Shown here: positions 47,601 through 57,645 of the stretch, piece by piece | Layout: every line of letters begins with the position of its first letter | How positions within the stretch are numbered: the stretch's first letter is position 1 | NCBI RefSeq assembly: GCF_023343835.1 | Contig: NC_064439.1 | Location: 23,748,933-23,812,932, forward strand | Length of the DNA: 64,000 nucleotides | Source of the DNA: Lagopus muta | Lineage: Eukaryota; Chordata; Aves; Galliformes; Phasianidae | Direction: 5' to 3' | Translations under genes and position numbers: made by a program | The notes under the pieces: generated by a model | The model's input: the letters and a program-made list of their open reading frames with translations, nothing else | Told to the model about the DNA's origin: nothing | Database searches by the model: none

Positions 47601-50600
47601 AGAACATGTGTTCTTCAGTCAGTAGACAGACTTCTTCCACCCAGATACAGAGCTCCTCTCAGCAACTTATTTTATTTTTAAGTACAAACTAGGCTTGTAC
47701 TCAAGTCTGTAAATATAGCCTCAGGAAATCTCATGTTTAAGATGCAGTGACATCTGATACAGGAGCTTAAGTGAGGTGATTGTAACGAAGTGCAGAAGAA
47801 ATACCACAAGACAGGTCAAATGATCTGTACCACCGTGGCTATAGAAATGAGAGCCTTTTGATTCATTAAAGGCATCGACTTAGCTACAATACAAAGTAAG
47901 ACATAAGCCCTCTTCTTACCGTTTACTTGAGTAAGCTTCAGTTCTGGAGATGTTAAATAGTACTGGTCACATAGCATCTTGGAACTTTGAAAAGCATCTG
48001 AAATATTTAAATAAAGCGAGTGAAATGGAGCATTACATATTGTAGAACATTCTAATGCATGGCAACATAGAACATTTAACTGTGATAGCTGCTAAGGTGA
48101 TACAGACTATAAATCTTTGCTTTACAGGGCATGATAATGCTGCATCCACTGTGTGCACTAAAAGTGAGACTAAACAGGACATCACAGCAGCACAGGCAAG
48201 TTTTCAGCACAATTTGGTGATGCATCTGGTGTATTATTTATGATTACGTAGTGCTGATTCCAACACTACAGATGATTTTCACTCCTGTCATATCTGACAA
48301 TTGCTAGGCCTGCTACTTCTTTTTTTAACTGCTAATTTATATATTATATCCTATAAAAACTCATGCTTTGATAGACTGTTTTCAGCTATTTCAACCAAAA
48401 AAAAAAACAAAAAAAAAAACTCAACATCTTACGCTACACACACTGCCTATCCAAACTATCTGCAACCAAATGCTGATCATGTTAAAGACATCAGAACACT
48501 TACCATTCACTACCTCAACAACATCACAGCAAGGATCAATACTTCCAATGTGCCTCGGGTGACCTGATCTGGATTTATCATCGAAAAGAAGGGCTGTTTT
48601 GGATGAAAACAAATACTGTACTTAATCACACTTGCTATACTACAAAACAATTTCATATTGAGTATAATCTCAGTAGGCAATCATATCAGTACTGTTTATG
48701 CCCTTTTTAGATTTAGAAAGGCAATCTACTGTCAGATTTATGTGCAGTTCAAGATGTAAAGGCTTTTAAAATGCAAAAAAAGCACCTCATCTTCCACAAG
48801 AGACTTTACTTTCTAGACTACAGACTAGTTGTAAGTTCTCCCATTACTTTAAGTCAGACAGTCTAACTTTCCAGTGTCTCACAGAGTCATCTGAAACGGA
48901 TCTCTCTCTGACAGCTCTGAGCTGTGCTTACATTCAGTTGTTTTTCATTTGGTTGAAGACAGGAGTTGGAACTAGAGGATCTTTAAGGTCCCTCCATGAT
49001 TCTCTAAAGCCTTTCCACAGATAAGAACTCCTACTTACTGTGTTGGTTCATCAACATCCGGGTGGAAATGCGGCTCATGTAAAAACGATCCAAGAAGTAC
49101 TGAATGTTTTGATTGGTGACAGGATCTACTTGAAACATATCTTTGTATTCAATTACTCCTTGTGCCATTGTAGAGACTACATCGTGATGTCTGTTTCGAA
49201 CTCTAATTAACGTATCTATAAATCTAGATCAAAAAAGTTTTATTAGAACATCACTCTAAGACTACATGAAAGCAAGTATAAAGTTATTACCCAATCCAGC
49301 AGCACAGATAACTGGAAGAGTCTTAATATGGTTTCTTATTCCATTCTTTTTAAAATTAACTCCTCACTGACTTAGAATTCTGAGTTTGATATTTTAATAT
49401 AATCTGCATAATCATTATCCACTTCAAATTTGTGGCATTTTTACTCATTCATAACAGTTTGCATAGAGGGGAATGCAGTTTGCATGAAGGGTTAAGAGAC
49501 CCCTAGCTGAAATCATAGAAGGAAGCTGGGATTTGACATGAGATAATTTTCGTTGGTCTTTATGTCGTGACAGTTTGAGGGGCAGTGTGCCCAGAAACAA
49601 AGCTACGTAAGATCTTTTGAGAAGTATTGCTTCACTTAATCAGATACTTCTACCAATTTGCTCTGTGCTCAGCACTTCATACTAGATTATCAACTTCATC
49701 TCAGGACAGTGGTCATTCTGAAGTGACTACATTGTAAGAAATTCAGTGTATGTTCAGAAGGTCCAAAAAAGAAAAAAAAGAAAAAAAAACCCACAAAACT
49801 GAAAGCTTACTCAGATAAGACTTTTTGGTCATCTGGGCTTTTCTGATGGAACTCAACCAGCTCCATTAGACTTTGGATGTACCTATTGAAAACACAGAAG
49901 AAACATGCTATCAGTTGATTTTTATTAGTATGAACAAGATGATCAGTGTCTTGTTATAGTCATAACTCTTAACATGTTAGTTAGAAATCCAGAGTATCTC
50001 CAGAACAAAGCTCCACCTAAGTACAGGAACACAGTCACTTCTGCCTGAATCCTAGAAGTCACACAAGCCTTCTTGCACTTGCCACCCAGAAAGAAATTTA
50101 AAACATCACCATAGTAACATGTCAGTGTTATTCTCTTATAATTCAAGATGGTAAGACAGGCATTTCAAAATAAGATCATCATTAGGAAAGTACCCGAGCA
50201 AAAGTTTTTCCAGGTCTGATCAGCTTTGACAGAAACTAAGTACTTGATCCTCTTTGCTAATGGCATCTGACAGCCTTGACGCATATTGCAAAGGCACAAC
50301 CGTAGTTTATTCGATTAAGAACAGTTTCTGGATCTTACTTTACTACTTCTGCTCTTTATGCAAGTGCTGCAATTGTGCCAGTAGAACAAGGTTAATTCTG
50401 ATCTAATCACTGCCCTACAGAGTGGATGTTAACTGAATGATAAACACCTCACAGGTCAAGGCAATCTGTTACAGAATGGAAGTCCTGTTAGCAATCCCAT
50501 CAGTGAGAGACCCAAACAAGCATACAGCCTGATCTTCCAGTTCCATATGCTCTGCTCTGTTTTCACATGGCATCCACACTCACTCTCTTCTTGCTTGCTA

Positions 50601-51654
50601 AGAAGTAGAAGCAAGTTTCCCTTGCTACATCAAGTTGTTAGCTGAAGAGACGCTTTTTTTTTTAATTTAACTTTTGCATGCTAGTCAAGGACAAGGTAAA
50701 ACAGCTTGCAGTTCAGCTTTGATGAATAATCTGCATTCCTTCTGTACTTTATTACTGTCTTTCATTACTCAAACACATCCATGACAACTGATCTGTTGAA
50801 GCCGTGTTCGTTTGCAGGCTCAGTCCAGGCCATTTTCACTTACCAGCTTTTCACTAACCGCACTGATGGGGTGCTTAGCAATTTATCAGGAAGGAGCTCA
50901 ATCTCTCTCAGTATGTTCGCAAACCTCACGGGGAGCTCTTGTCGCAAGAACGCAAAGGAAGTCCTTTCACATCCATTAGTCGAGCCTATGAAAGAAATCC
51001 AAGAAAAGCACGTTGGAACTATTTTTCTCCAATATACAAGTACAAACTGCCACCTGTCCCCAGACTTCAGGATCACACTGACTGCAAAGGAGCATGTGAT
51101 CAGTGGCCAGTTCTCCTATGTGCGCACTGCTGCGTTTATGTGACAGTAAGACATAGCCCGCTCCATACTTGTGCATTTCCTATTTTGAAGGAGGGAAACG
51201 GTGACGCTGTAATCCTCCTGAAGCAGCTCTCCAGCCTTCGTAAACAATTCGGTCCGACCGTGCCACGTGAGCAGCACAGCTCACCGCTGCCAGCTCTGTA
51301 ATCGGATTCGGGTACAGACTGTTCGCTCCCTCGGAACAAGCCTAATGACTCCTCCTTAATAACGTGCGCCGCGGAACGCGAAAACATCCATCAGCCCATT
51401 AACTGCTGCCTCCCACACCCCATTAACACCCCCAAATAGAGCCGCAGCCCCCCACCGCCCCAAGACCCGGGCTGACCGCCGGCCCCGGTGCTCTCACCGA
51501 AGTCCAGCAGCTGCTTGATGGAGAGCGGGGAGGGGGAGAAGCGGGAGAACTGCTCCACCTCCCGCGGCAAGCGGCTGCTGCGGACGCTGCCGGCCCCGGC
51601 CCCAGACCCGGCCAGGGGGACAGCGGTACGCAGGGCGATGCGGGCGGCCTTCAT
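44540..51654 (-). CDS. PDK4: Pyruvate dehydrogenase kinase 4, mitochondrial (eleven coding exons)
   Basis: PDK4 phosphorylates the E1-alpha subunit of the pyruvate dehydrogenase complex in the mitochondrial matrix, sparing glucose during fasting. Coding exons, in order: 51654-51498, 50985-50844, 49882-49811, 49223-49039, 48593-48504, 47997-47920, 47341-47265, 46623-46525, 46231-46121, 45517-45404, 44671-44540. All junctions are GT/AG and in phase; the total is 1257 nt, 418 residues (human 411). Residues 1-30 form an Arg-rich, acid-free mitochondrial presequence. The helical PDK/BCKDK domain follows ([35 protein letters not shown]). The GHKL ATPase domain has an N-box ELFKNSMRA (264-272), DRGGGVP (303-309) and GFGYGLP (339-345). 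The DW motif is Asp404-Trp405. The ATG has G at -3 and a CpG-island promoter upstream. The C-terminus ends slightly early compared with mammals. Other PDK paralogues fit less well than PDK4. Confidence 0.97.
45404..45517 (-). CDS. PDK4: PDK4 coding exon 10
   Basis: 114 nt, CTTCAG acceptor and GTACGT donor. Encodes [20 protein letters not shown] through TDAIIYLK, containing the GxGxG ATP-lid motif. Confidence 0.96.
46121..46231 (-). CDS. PDK4: PDK4 coding exon 9
   Basis: 111 nt, ATCAG acceptor and GTAAGA donor. Encodes [20 protein letters not shown] through RQTPL and carries the DxGxG box of the GHKL ATPase fold. Confidence 0.96.
46525..46623 (-). CDS. PDK4: PDK4 coding exon 8
   Basis: 99 nt, phase 0 at both ends, CATAG acceptor and GTATCT donor. 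Encodes [20 protein letters not shown] through EDLAIK; the first Asn completes the N-box that coordinates Mg-ATP. Confidence 0.95.
47265..47341 (-). CDS. PDK4: PDK4 coding exon 7
   Basis: 77 nt, TTCTAG acceptor and GTATGT donor. Encodes [20 protein letters not shown] and FELFK, the first half of the ATP-binding N-box. Confidence 0.96.
47920..47997 (-). CDS. PDK4: PDK4 coding exon 6
   Basis: 78 nt, TTTCAG acceptor and GTAAGA donor. Encodes [15 protein letters not shown] and [11 protein letters not shown]. Confidence 0.95.
48398..48419. repeat. A-rich simple sequence
   Basis: Two A-runs separated by a single C in PDK4 intron 5, on the plus strand. It is ordinary low-complexity sequence. Confidence 0.85.
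48504..48593 (-). CDS. PDK4: PDK4 coding exon 5
   Basis: 90 nt, AACAG acceptor and GTAAGT donor. Encodes [20 protein letters not shown] and CCDVVEVVN. The preceding split codon gives Thr where human has Ile. Confidence 0.95.
48955..49010 (+). mobile_element. Very short CR1 3' end
   Basis: The text gttggaactagaggatcttt followed by aaggtccctccatgattctc is the terminal 50-odd bases of a CR1. It sits in PDK4 intron 4, antisense to the gene. Confidence 0.7.
49039..49223 (-). CDS. PDK4: PDK4 coding exon 4
   Basis: 185 nt, TCTAG acceptor and GTAAGT donor. Encodes [20 protein letters not shown] through [11 protein letters not shown], the core of the PDK regulatory helical domain. Confidence 0.96.
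49811..49882 (-). CDS. PDK4: PDK4 coding exon 3
   Basis: 72 nt, AATAG acceptor and GTAAGC donor. Encodes [20 protein letters not shown] and VLS, ending two bases into a codon that becomes Glu on joining exon 4 (Asp in human). Confidence 0.95.
50844..50985 (-). CDS. PDK4: PDK4 coding exon 2
   Basis: 142 nt, CATAG acceptor and GTAAGT donor. Encodes [19 protein letters not shown] through VRLVKS; the Trp codon is split with exon 3. Confidence 0.95.
51240..51247 (+). promoter_or_regulatory. FOXO-like site in PDK4 intron 1
   Basis: GTAAACAA matches the forkhead FOXO consensus and lies about 0.5 kb inside the gene from the inferred start site. PDK4 is a known FOXO target in mammals. An 8-mer occurs by chance often, so this is only a candidate. 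Confidence 0.3.
51498..51654 (-). CDS. PDK4: PDK4 coding exon 1
   Basis: 157 nt encoding 52 residues from [14 protein letters not shown] to SIKQLLDF, then one base before the GTGAGA donor. It holds the mitochondrial presequence, expanded by about nine Gly/Ala/Ser/Arg residues relative to human, and the conserved [17 protein letters not shown]. An upstream in-frame ATG at 51711 is not used in my model because the family begins MKAAR. Confidence 0.95.
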
Positions 51655-51762
51655 GGCTGCAGAGGTGGCGATCGGGGATGCTCGGTCGGTCGGCGATGCA
51701 CCAAGTACCAACGGGGTTCTCGCTGCCCCTCCGCCTGTGGGAGCACCTTCACGTGCCGCCTC

Positions 51763-51770
51763 TATTTACA
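51763..51770 (-). promoter_or_regulatory. TATA-like element of PDK4
   Basis: On the minus strand this reads TGTAAATA, 109 bases before the ATG, so initiation is expected near 51735-51740. It is followed downstream by an E-box CACGTG at 51750-51755 and preceded by tandem GC boxes at about 51795-51813. The arrangement is that of a focused promoter within a CpG island. Confidence 0.5.
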
Positions 51771-51794
51771 CCCGCGGGGGGCGGCGCTCCGCAG

Positions 51795-51813
51795 GCCCCG
51801 CCCCGCCCCGCCG
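51795..51813 (-). promoter_or_regulatory. Tandem GC boxes (Sp1-type) upstream of PDK4
   Basis: The plus strand reads gccccgccccgccccgcc, i.e. overlapping GGGGCGGGG boxes on the PDK4 strand, directly upstream of the TATA-like element. Sp-family binding is the usual interpretation. Confidence 0.6.
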
Positions 51814-52546
51814 ACGGAACGTTCCTCTCCAAGGAGCTCGTGACGGCCCCCCTTGCTCCCGTTGTACGTCCCGTCCCGTTCGCGGTGGCGCGTCGCCAGC
51901 CTCGCGGGGAAGTGACGGTGCCACCGGCTGCCCCGCGCCCTGGCGCCGCGCCGTGCCCGCTGACCTTGGTGGCAGGGCAATGTCAGCCCCGTGCGGCCTC
52001 GCTGAGGCCCGAGAGCTCCGCGCTGCCCGTTGCCCGCTCGGGGCGGCCCGTCGCGCCACCGTGGCCGCTGAGGGCCTGCCGAGCGTCCCCTGCCTGTGCC
52101 CTGCCTGGATGTGCTCCCTCGGGCTAAACGCGGGCCTTGTTACCGGCTCCAGCTGCACTGCCGACCCTGGAGCATGCCGGTGCTAACCGTTAGCCAAAAA
52201 GGAAAATACGGTAACGTTTGCAGGCTCTGCCTTGCGGTCAGCCTAGGGGATGCTAGCATGGAATTACAAAAAGTCTAGGATCGGTGCACTGAAGCTCAAA
52301 GGGAACAAAATTTGATCTTAACCCCATGATTCAGTGTTTGACGTGTAGGTCAGCATCGTGACCGGGATTAATAGTGGCCAAATCTCTGCAGACAGCTGCT
52401 TTGGTGACGCGCTGGTCCCAAAGCTCCACATAACCCTTACTTTTTCTAGAGCTGACCTGTTAATTGGTGGGCCAAACTGCTCTCTCACTGTTAGCCAATC
52501 TTTCAGGGTTGCAGATGGGCTGGGAAAAGTCTGCACGCCTCTTCAG

Positions 52547-52559
52547 TGATCTTTGATCT
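52547..52559 (-). promoter_or_regulatory. DR1-like nuclear-receptor half-site pair
   Basis: On the minus strand AGATCA-A-AGATCA is a perfect direct repeat with one-base spacing, about 0.8 kb upstream of the PDK4 start site. Each half differs by one base from AGGTCA. DR1 elements bind PPAR-RXR or HNF4, and mammalian PDK4 is a PPAR target. Function here is inferred. Confidence 0.35.
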
Positions 52560-52719
52560 CCAACCTGGTCGGCATTTTCCTAAGTTAAGGCTACAACATT
52601 ATAGGCAGTTTTAATAATGTAACCTTCAGCAGAAGAGTGCCTGGCACCCCAAATCTTAGCATGTAACGATGAAACAGCGATACAGCAATCTGGTTTTAAT
52701 ACTTGAATATAACTTAGTC

Positions 52720-52785
52720 CAATTTTTATATACAAACGTTTATATACACTTTTGTATACATCTATACACAAATATATATATACTT
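52720..52785. repeat. TATA/TATAC-rich low-complexity stretch
   Basis: Alternating tatatac, tgtatac and tatatatata motifs, an imperfect (TA/CA)n microsatellite upstream of PDK4. Confidence 0.75.
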
Positions 52786-55216
52786 TTTCATGGGAAGGAA
52801 GATAATTTCCTAAAAAGAGCTCCATATACTTTAACATGCAGAAGAAAACACCTTATCATTTCTTGAACCTTTATCTCCTTTTTCTCTTTCTAGTCATTAT
52901 GTCTATTATGCCTGCTTTCTCTTCTACCTGTTCTTTTATTATTTTATTGCTCCCCACGGGATAATTACTCTGTTATTTTTCCATCAGATGGATCAGATTT
53001 TTACCACAGTGACAGAATGTTGGCATATGAAAACGTGTAATGAAGCAAAATGAAGATATCTAATCAAGACAAACATAACCTTTTTGATTTTTCTGGTGTC
53101 TGCCAGAAGTTGAAAATTTGGCAAGGGACGTTGGGGTTTGCTTTTGTCTATTTAACTTCATTTACCTGCACGTTGCAGATGACTCATGGAATTGAAAATA
53201 ACCTACAAAGTGGTTTCAGTTACAGAATATGAGTGTAACAGCTTTTGTTTTCTATTAGGCTCTTCCTGGAGCTACTAATGAAAGGGAAGCAAGAATTTCA
53301 AGGCTAACACTTTGCAATCAAATTTGAATCAAGAAAGTTCTTTGCACTTGGACGTTATTCTAATTTGTAAGGTCGCCGTTTCTGTTTCTATTGAGATAAT
53401 TTATTTTAATCTGCTGGTGAGCTGGCTGTGGCTAATATAAATAACTTGAATTACCTCTATAAGTAGGCTTATTACAGATTCTATTCTGAATAGAAAAATG
53501 TTTACTGGAAACAATTTCTGTTTTTCACATTTTTTTCATTACAGAATGTTTTTTTTCCCCTCTTTTCCTTTTAGTCAAATGCAGGAAATATAGGAAACAT
53601 TGCCTTCTCCAACTGTTGAGAGTGCAAGGCTCATTCAAAACTTGGGTGTTTCTCAAAACAGCACAGACTTCTACAAGAATTTTATATACTTGCAGCCCTT
53701 CTACTAACAGAGTTCTATTACTCTGGGAGAAGTGTGTCTCCTTTATAACACAAATTTGCTTTTTGCTCTTCATATGAGACATGATGCAACAAAGTGCCTT
53801 CTGAGCAACATGATTTTCCATTTGTGTAGACAGAAGTGAAGTATTTGGGACACAATTGTTAAGGATGCCCTGAATGCTGTCCAAGAAAGCTAATTTTTGT
53901 GTGAAAATGTAGCACTAAATCAGGATTCATTATCAGCCAAACTGCATGTGAATACCAGGCTGTGAAAATTAAACCACTTGAAGTAAATTCTCAAGCTGCC
54001 CTAACTACAATAAAGCCATTTCCCCCTCCTCTTGAAGCCCCAGTGCACACAGCAAAATGCTGATGTTAGAGAAAATGGTTTTGATAGTGAAGAACAGTGT
54101 CAGGATCTGAACTGCAGCATTTATCTGATACAATCTTATTTCTGTCATTTTGGTATCTTAATTTTCCTCTTCTGAACTACCCTGAGACATGTTTTGAAAA
54201 GGTAATGATAATGCTCTCAGCTGCTCAATCACAGTAATGTTTTGCAGGCTATCTTTAAGAAAATGGAGCTGTGTTAACATTTTATTATTATTACTTTGCA
54301 CAACAGCAACGTCCATAACAGTCAAATGATGGAAGCCTGGGTTCCTGTCCATTTGTCCCCTAAATGTCATCCATCACAGTTAGCTATCTCTCCTTGATGT
54401 CACTAATGCCATCGTGGGTGCCAAAGACACAGTGTGCTTTATTTAGGTCAGAGCAGCTCTCCCAGCTAGCCAGAATACGTGACAGGAGCTGGTGTTGCTG
54501 AGATCTAGTAGAAACTATCTTGGCTGATTTAGACCTACCTTTCCTCTGTGGGAACACAAATGTAAGGCTGCCCTTCTTAACCCATCTGCCAATGAGCACT
54601 AGAGACATAATGTACTGCACTGGGGTGAGACCTCTCTCCTGACCAGACAGAACATAGGTGATGGCAACTGACAGGGTTGCTGCACTCTAGCAGAATGAAT
54701 TTTGGCTGAATTTCACCTGCTCTTTCCTCAGCGCGGACCAAAACTTCAATCTCTCCTCCCTAAATCATCTGCCAGTTTGCACAAAGCTTGTGAGAAATTA
54801 TCTATTCAAATTAGGCTGAAATGGGCCAGTAGTTAAGGTGGATGGCTTGGCAAATAGGTGAGCAGGCAATACTGAAGTTCTTTCCCTTAGGAAATCGGAC
54901 TAACCTCCCCACACATCTACTAGGGACAAAGCCAACTTCTGATTCAACATTTCTAAGTAAGGGCAAACAGTGACCTAGAATGAGCAGTGCATCGGGCTGG
55001 AAATGAATAGTGCCACCAGGAAGTTTTGAACGTCAGTGGAAGGAACATCTGCTGACCGAAGGGCACGAGCAGCACTTGCCGTGCACCATGAAACTTCCAG
55101 CAGCGCCACAGACAAAGCACTCACCCTGCATGTGGGACTGCATTTACGCGGCCGGTTTGATACTTTAATCCAGGAACACATTTGTTTTCTAAATATTTAC
55201 ATGTTCCTTCGAGTGG

Positions 55217-55252
55217 AAAAAAAAAAAAAAAGAAGAAGAAGAAGAAAAAAGA
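55217..55252. repeat. Poly-A plus (GAA)n tract
   Basis: About 15 A residues followed by five GAA/AAG units and another A-run. It is purine-only simple sequence. Confidence 0.9.
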
Positions 55253-56343
55253 CAGAAATAGCCTTACAAACAAGGCTCATATCCTCCTGTTCTCATCTTT
55301 CTATCACCCACTGCTGCAGCTGCAGGAGCTGCCAAGGGCTCCCGGCGCGATCAAAATAGCAGAAGTAGGTGAAAGTTGGTGCAGCAGCACACAAACAGGC
55401 TGCTGGCTGCCCCTGCCGCCCGCGTTCACTGAGGGAAAGGTCGTGCTGCACTGCGCTTGCGCTGTTCTCGCTGGCTGCTCATATCTCCCAGGAGTCAAGA
55501 GTACAGTATTTGGATCATTTTACTGCTGGAGCTCTGGCCAGCAGCAGTCTGGGAGCTGGGAACATCCTTTAGCGTGCTCGTGGCAACTGAGCGGCCACGG
55601 TGGGAGATGCCTTCCTTTCTGCTTCTCTGCCTTTGAAATTCATGTTTGAAGTGTTGTGTTAACTGCCTTAAAATCAGGGAGAAGGGTGATGGTTTTGCTG
55701 GTTTCAGACCTTGCTTTTCCAAAATGTTTCTAGAGGTTTGCACAGCATTGAGTGTATTTGTTTTAAACCAGGAGGGTAGAGAGTGCAGAAAGAGGAAGAA
55801 AACAGTTCTGAAATATAGCTGTACCCTTCAGGAAAAAGGTTGGGACTCAAAGTTGTGGTAAGATATGCCTCACTCATACTGTTTATGTTGAAAAGTTTGT
55901 CACTGGGGCAGTAAGCTGCTTGTTCAATTCAGGAAGCTGCTAACTATGTCAGATAATAACAGTATTCAGTGTTGTTCAATATTCAGCCAAGAATCCCACT
56001 GCAGAAGGCAGGTGAACTGTCAGTATGGGTGGGAGCTGCCCTTAAGTGTGTATATAGCTGGGCGGATGGCCCTCTCTAGGCTTGGTTGCTACCTTAACAG
56101 TTCTTGTGGGAGTGAGTGTGTCATCCTCTGTGAGAGCTGCTGACACAGAGAAAGAAGAGGAGTGCCATTGGGACAGCTGCCACCGTGGGCTAGGGCTGCC
56201 TGTCCCCTGAACAGCCCTGCCCCACATAAGAGCTCCTGGAAAGAGGTGGGCAGCTTGAGCAGAGCCAGAACAAAATTGAAGGATAGTGGGACAATATAAC
56301 TATTAAGTCCTGGATGTGTTTCAGCAGAATTAGGAAACAGTTT

Positions 56344-56402
56344 GTACATACACATATACACATACGTATACACATAGATGCACACATGCACACACATACA
56401 GT
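56344..56402. repeat. (CA/TA)n microsatellite
   Basis: Imperfect repeat of catacaca, tacacatacg and cacacatgca units; likely length-polymorphic. Confidence 0.88.
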
Positions 56403-56547
56403 TCTGTGGGAATACAGGAAGTTAATAAAACAAGATGGTTCAATCCAAAAGCTTTGGATTAGCACTATGAGAAGGAGTTCTAGCTTCACCTGTGTCCCTT
56501 GCAGTTGTCTTGGGCCTTGAACTGATGCACTTACTGTTTTCTTTCTT

Positions 56548-56568
56548 CCCCCCCCCCCCCCCCCCCCC
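56548..56568. repeat. Homopolymeric C run, 21 bases
   Basis: An uninterrupted run of 21 C residues preceded by ttttctttctt and followed by AG. Such G/C homopolymers can form G-quadruplex or i-motif structures and are prone to length error in sequencing. The tract plus AG mimics a splice acceptor, but no exon follows. Confidence 0.95.
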
Positions 56569-57605
56569 AGCTAGGATCACTCTGAGTGAAGATGCGTTGC
56601 TAATTCTTTTCTATCAGCTGTCCTTGATACTTTTGCCTATAGCAGGACACTTGGTGAAGTGGAGGTAATGGCTTGAATTTCTGCTCAGAGCAACTTTGAG
56701 CCACTACTCTAGGTTATTTTGTCTGAGGCTGATCTTAGAAAGCATTTTGTTTCCCCAGTTGGAAGATTTTGTTTTATTTAGTGCCTAGTATAGGGACTTG
56801 ATAGAGAAATATAGTCTAGGAAGTACTGATTTAAGATGTGAGGCATCATCCAGAAGAGGAATCACTGTGGTGTAATCTCATCATCCTTACAGAAGAGATG
56901 CAGGGTGCCTGGGTACTACCAGAATGCCACTTGCTCCTGATGTTTCAGGTTACCCAAAGGAACTTAGTTGCTTATTTGCATCATTGTGACTGTTATTACT
57001 CAAGTGTGAACTCATAACTACTCAAATACTGAATTCCCATAACATACTGTGCAGAAGATATTCACGCAGCAAGCTAATGGAATTTTCTTATCTGATTAAA
57101 TGCATAACTGCAGGCTAAGTCATAATGGCTGTAGTTACATGTAAAAATGAAGTATACCTGTTGGAACAGTCCTGGAAAAGAGACAGGACAAGAAAAAACC
57201 TCTGTGCTGCACAATTAAAATTTTGTCATTGTTTTTGTGTAATTACTGCAATATTTCTGTCACATAATGAACAAATATTTAAGCAGGAGTAAATCATCTA
57301 CTCCAGTGTCGCTGGAATATCAAGAACAGCCTAAACAAGGGAAGCTTTTCTTTAATTGTGGAATTGTTTTATTCTTGCACATCAGACTAGCAAAATACAC
57401 AGTTTCACTATGCAGTCCTTGTTTTCTTCTTGTAACCCCTTTAATTTTTCTTTGTTACTTTATCCACACTGACTTATTCAAATTAAATCTTTGGTGCAGT
57501 CCTCATCTAATAGTCACTGAAATGAAAGATAAAACAGTCAGAGCTGTGCTGCTATTTGATTTCCAAGATTTCAGGTAAAGTGATGTAAAAAAGAAACAAC
57601 AAAAT

Positions 57606-57645
57606 AACCAACCAACCAACCAACCAACCACCAGCCAGCCAAACC
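57606..57645. repeat. (CCAA)n tetranucleotide repeat
   Basis: About six CCAA units grading into CCAG units; a typical microsatellite. Confidence 0.92.

Larger units (their letters stand above)
44672..51497 (-). other. PDK4: PDK4 introns
   Basis: Ten introns of roughly 0.3-1.0 kb separate the coding exons; the largest is intron 2 (49883-50843). They are AT-rich with A- and T-runs (45272-45287, 48398-48419, 49766-49790). Intron 4 carries a very short CR1 end at about 48955-49010. Intron 1 (50986-51497) is GC-rich at its promoter end and holds a FOXO-like site. No nested gene or RNA was seen. Confidence 0.85.
51350..52150. promoter_or_regulatory. PDK4: CpG island at PDK4 promoter
   Basis: Dense CpG from PDK4 intron 1 through exon 1 and about 400 bp upstream, against AT-rich flanks. 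It explains the long open frames on both strands here (up to 232 codons), none of which resembles a protein family. Divergent transcription from the right side of the island is possible but unsupported. Confidence 0.85.
52151..56339. other. Region upstream of PDK4, gene-free
   Basis: AT-rich DNA with a T/A- and TATAC-rich low-complexity stretch (52720-52785) and an A/GAA tract (55217-55252). A locally GC-richer part near 55.3-55.6 kb shows open frames on both strands without family resemblance. No gene or RNA is supported. Confidence 0.5.

Noticed and set aside
51488-52186. 232-codon plus-strand open frame across the PDK4 CpG island
   Set aside because: It is antisense to PDK4 exon 1, the Ala/Pro/Arg-rich product is typical of CpG-island translation, and stops are rare there in every frame.
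53525-53884. 119-codon minus-strand frame right of PDK4
   Set aside because: It lies in AT-rich intergenic DNA with no recognised domain, promoter or splice signals.
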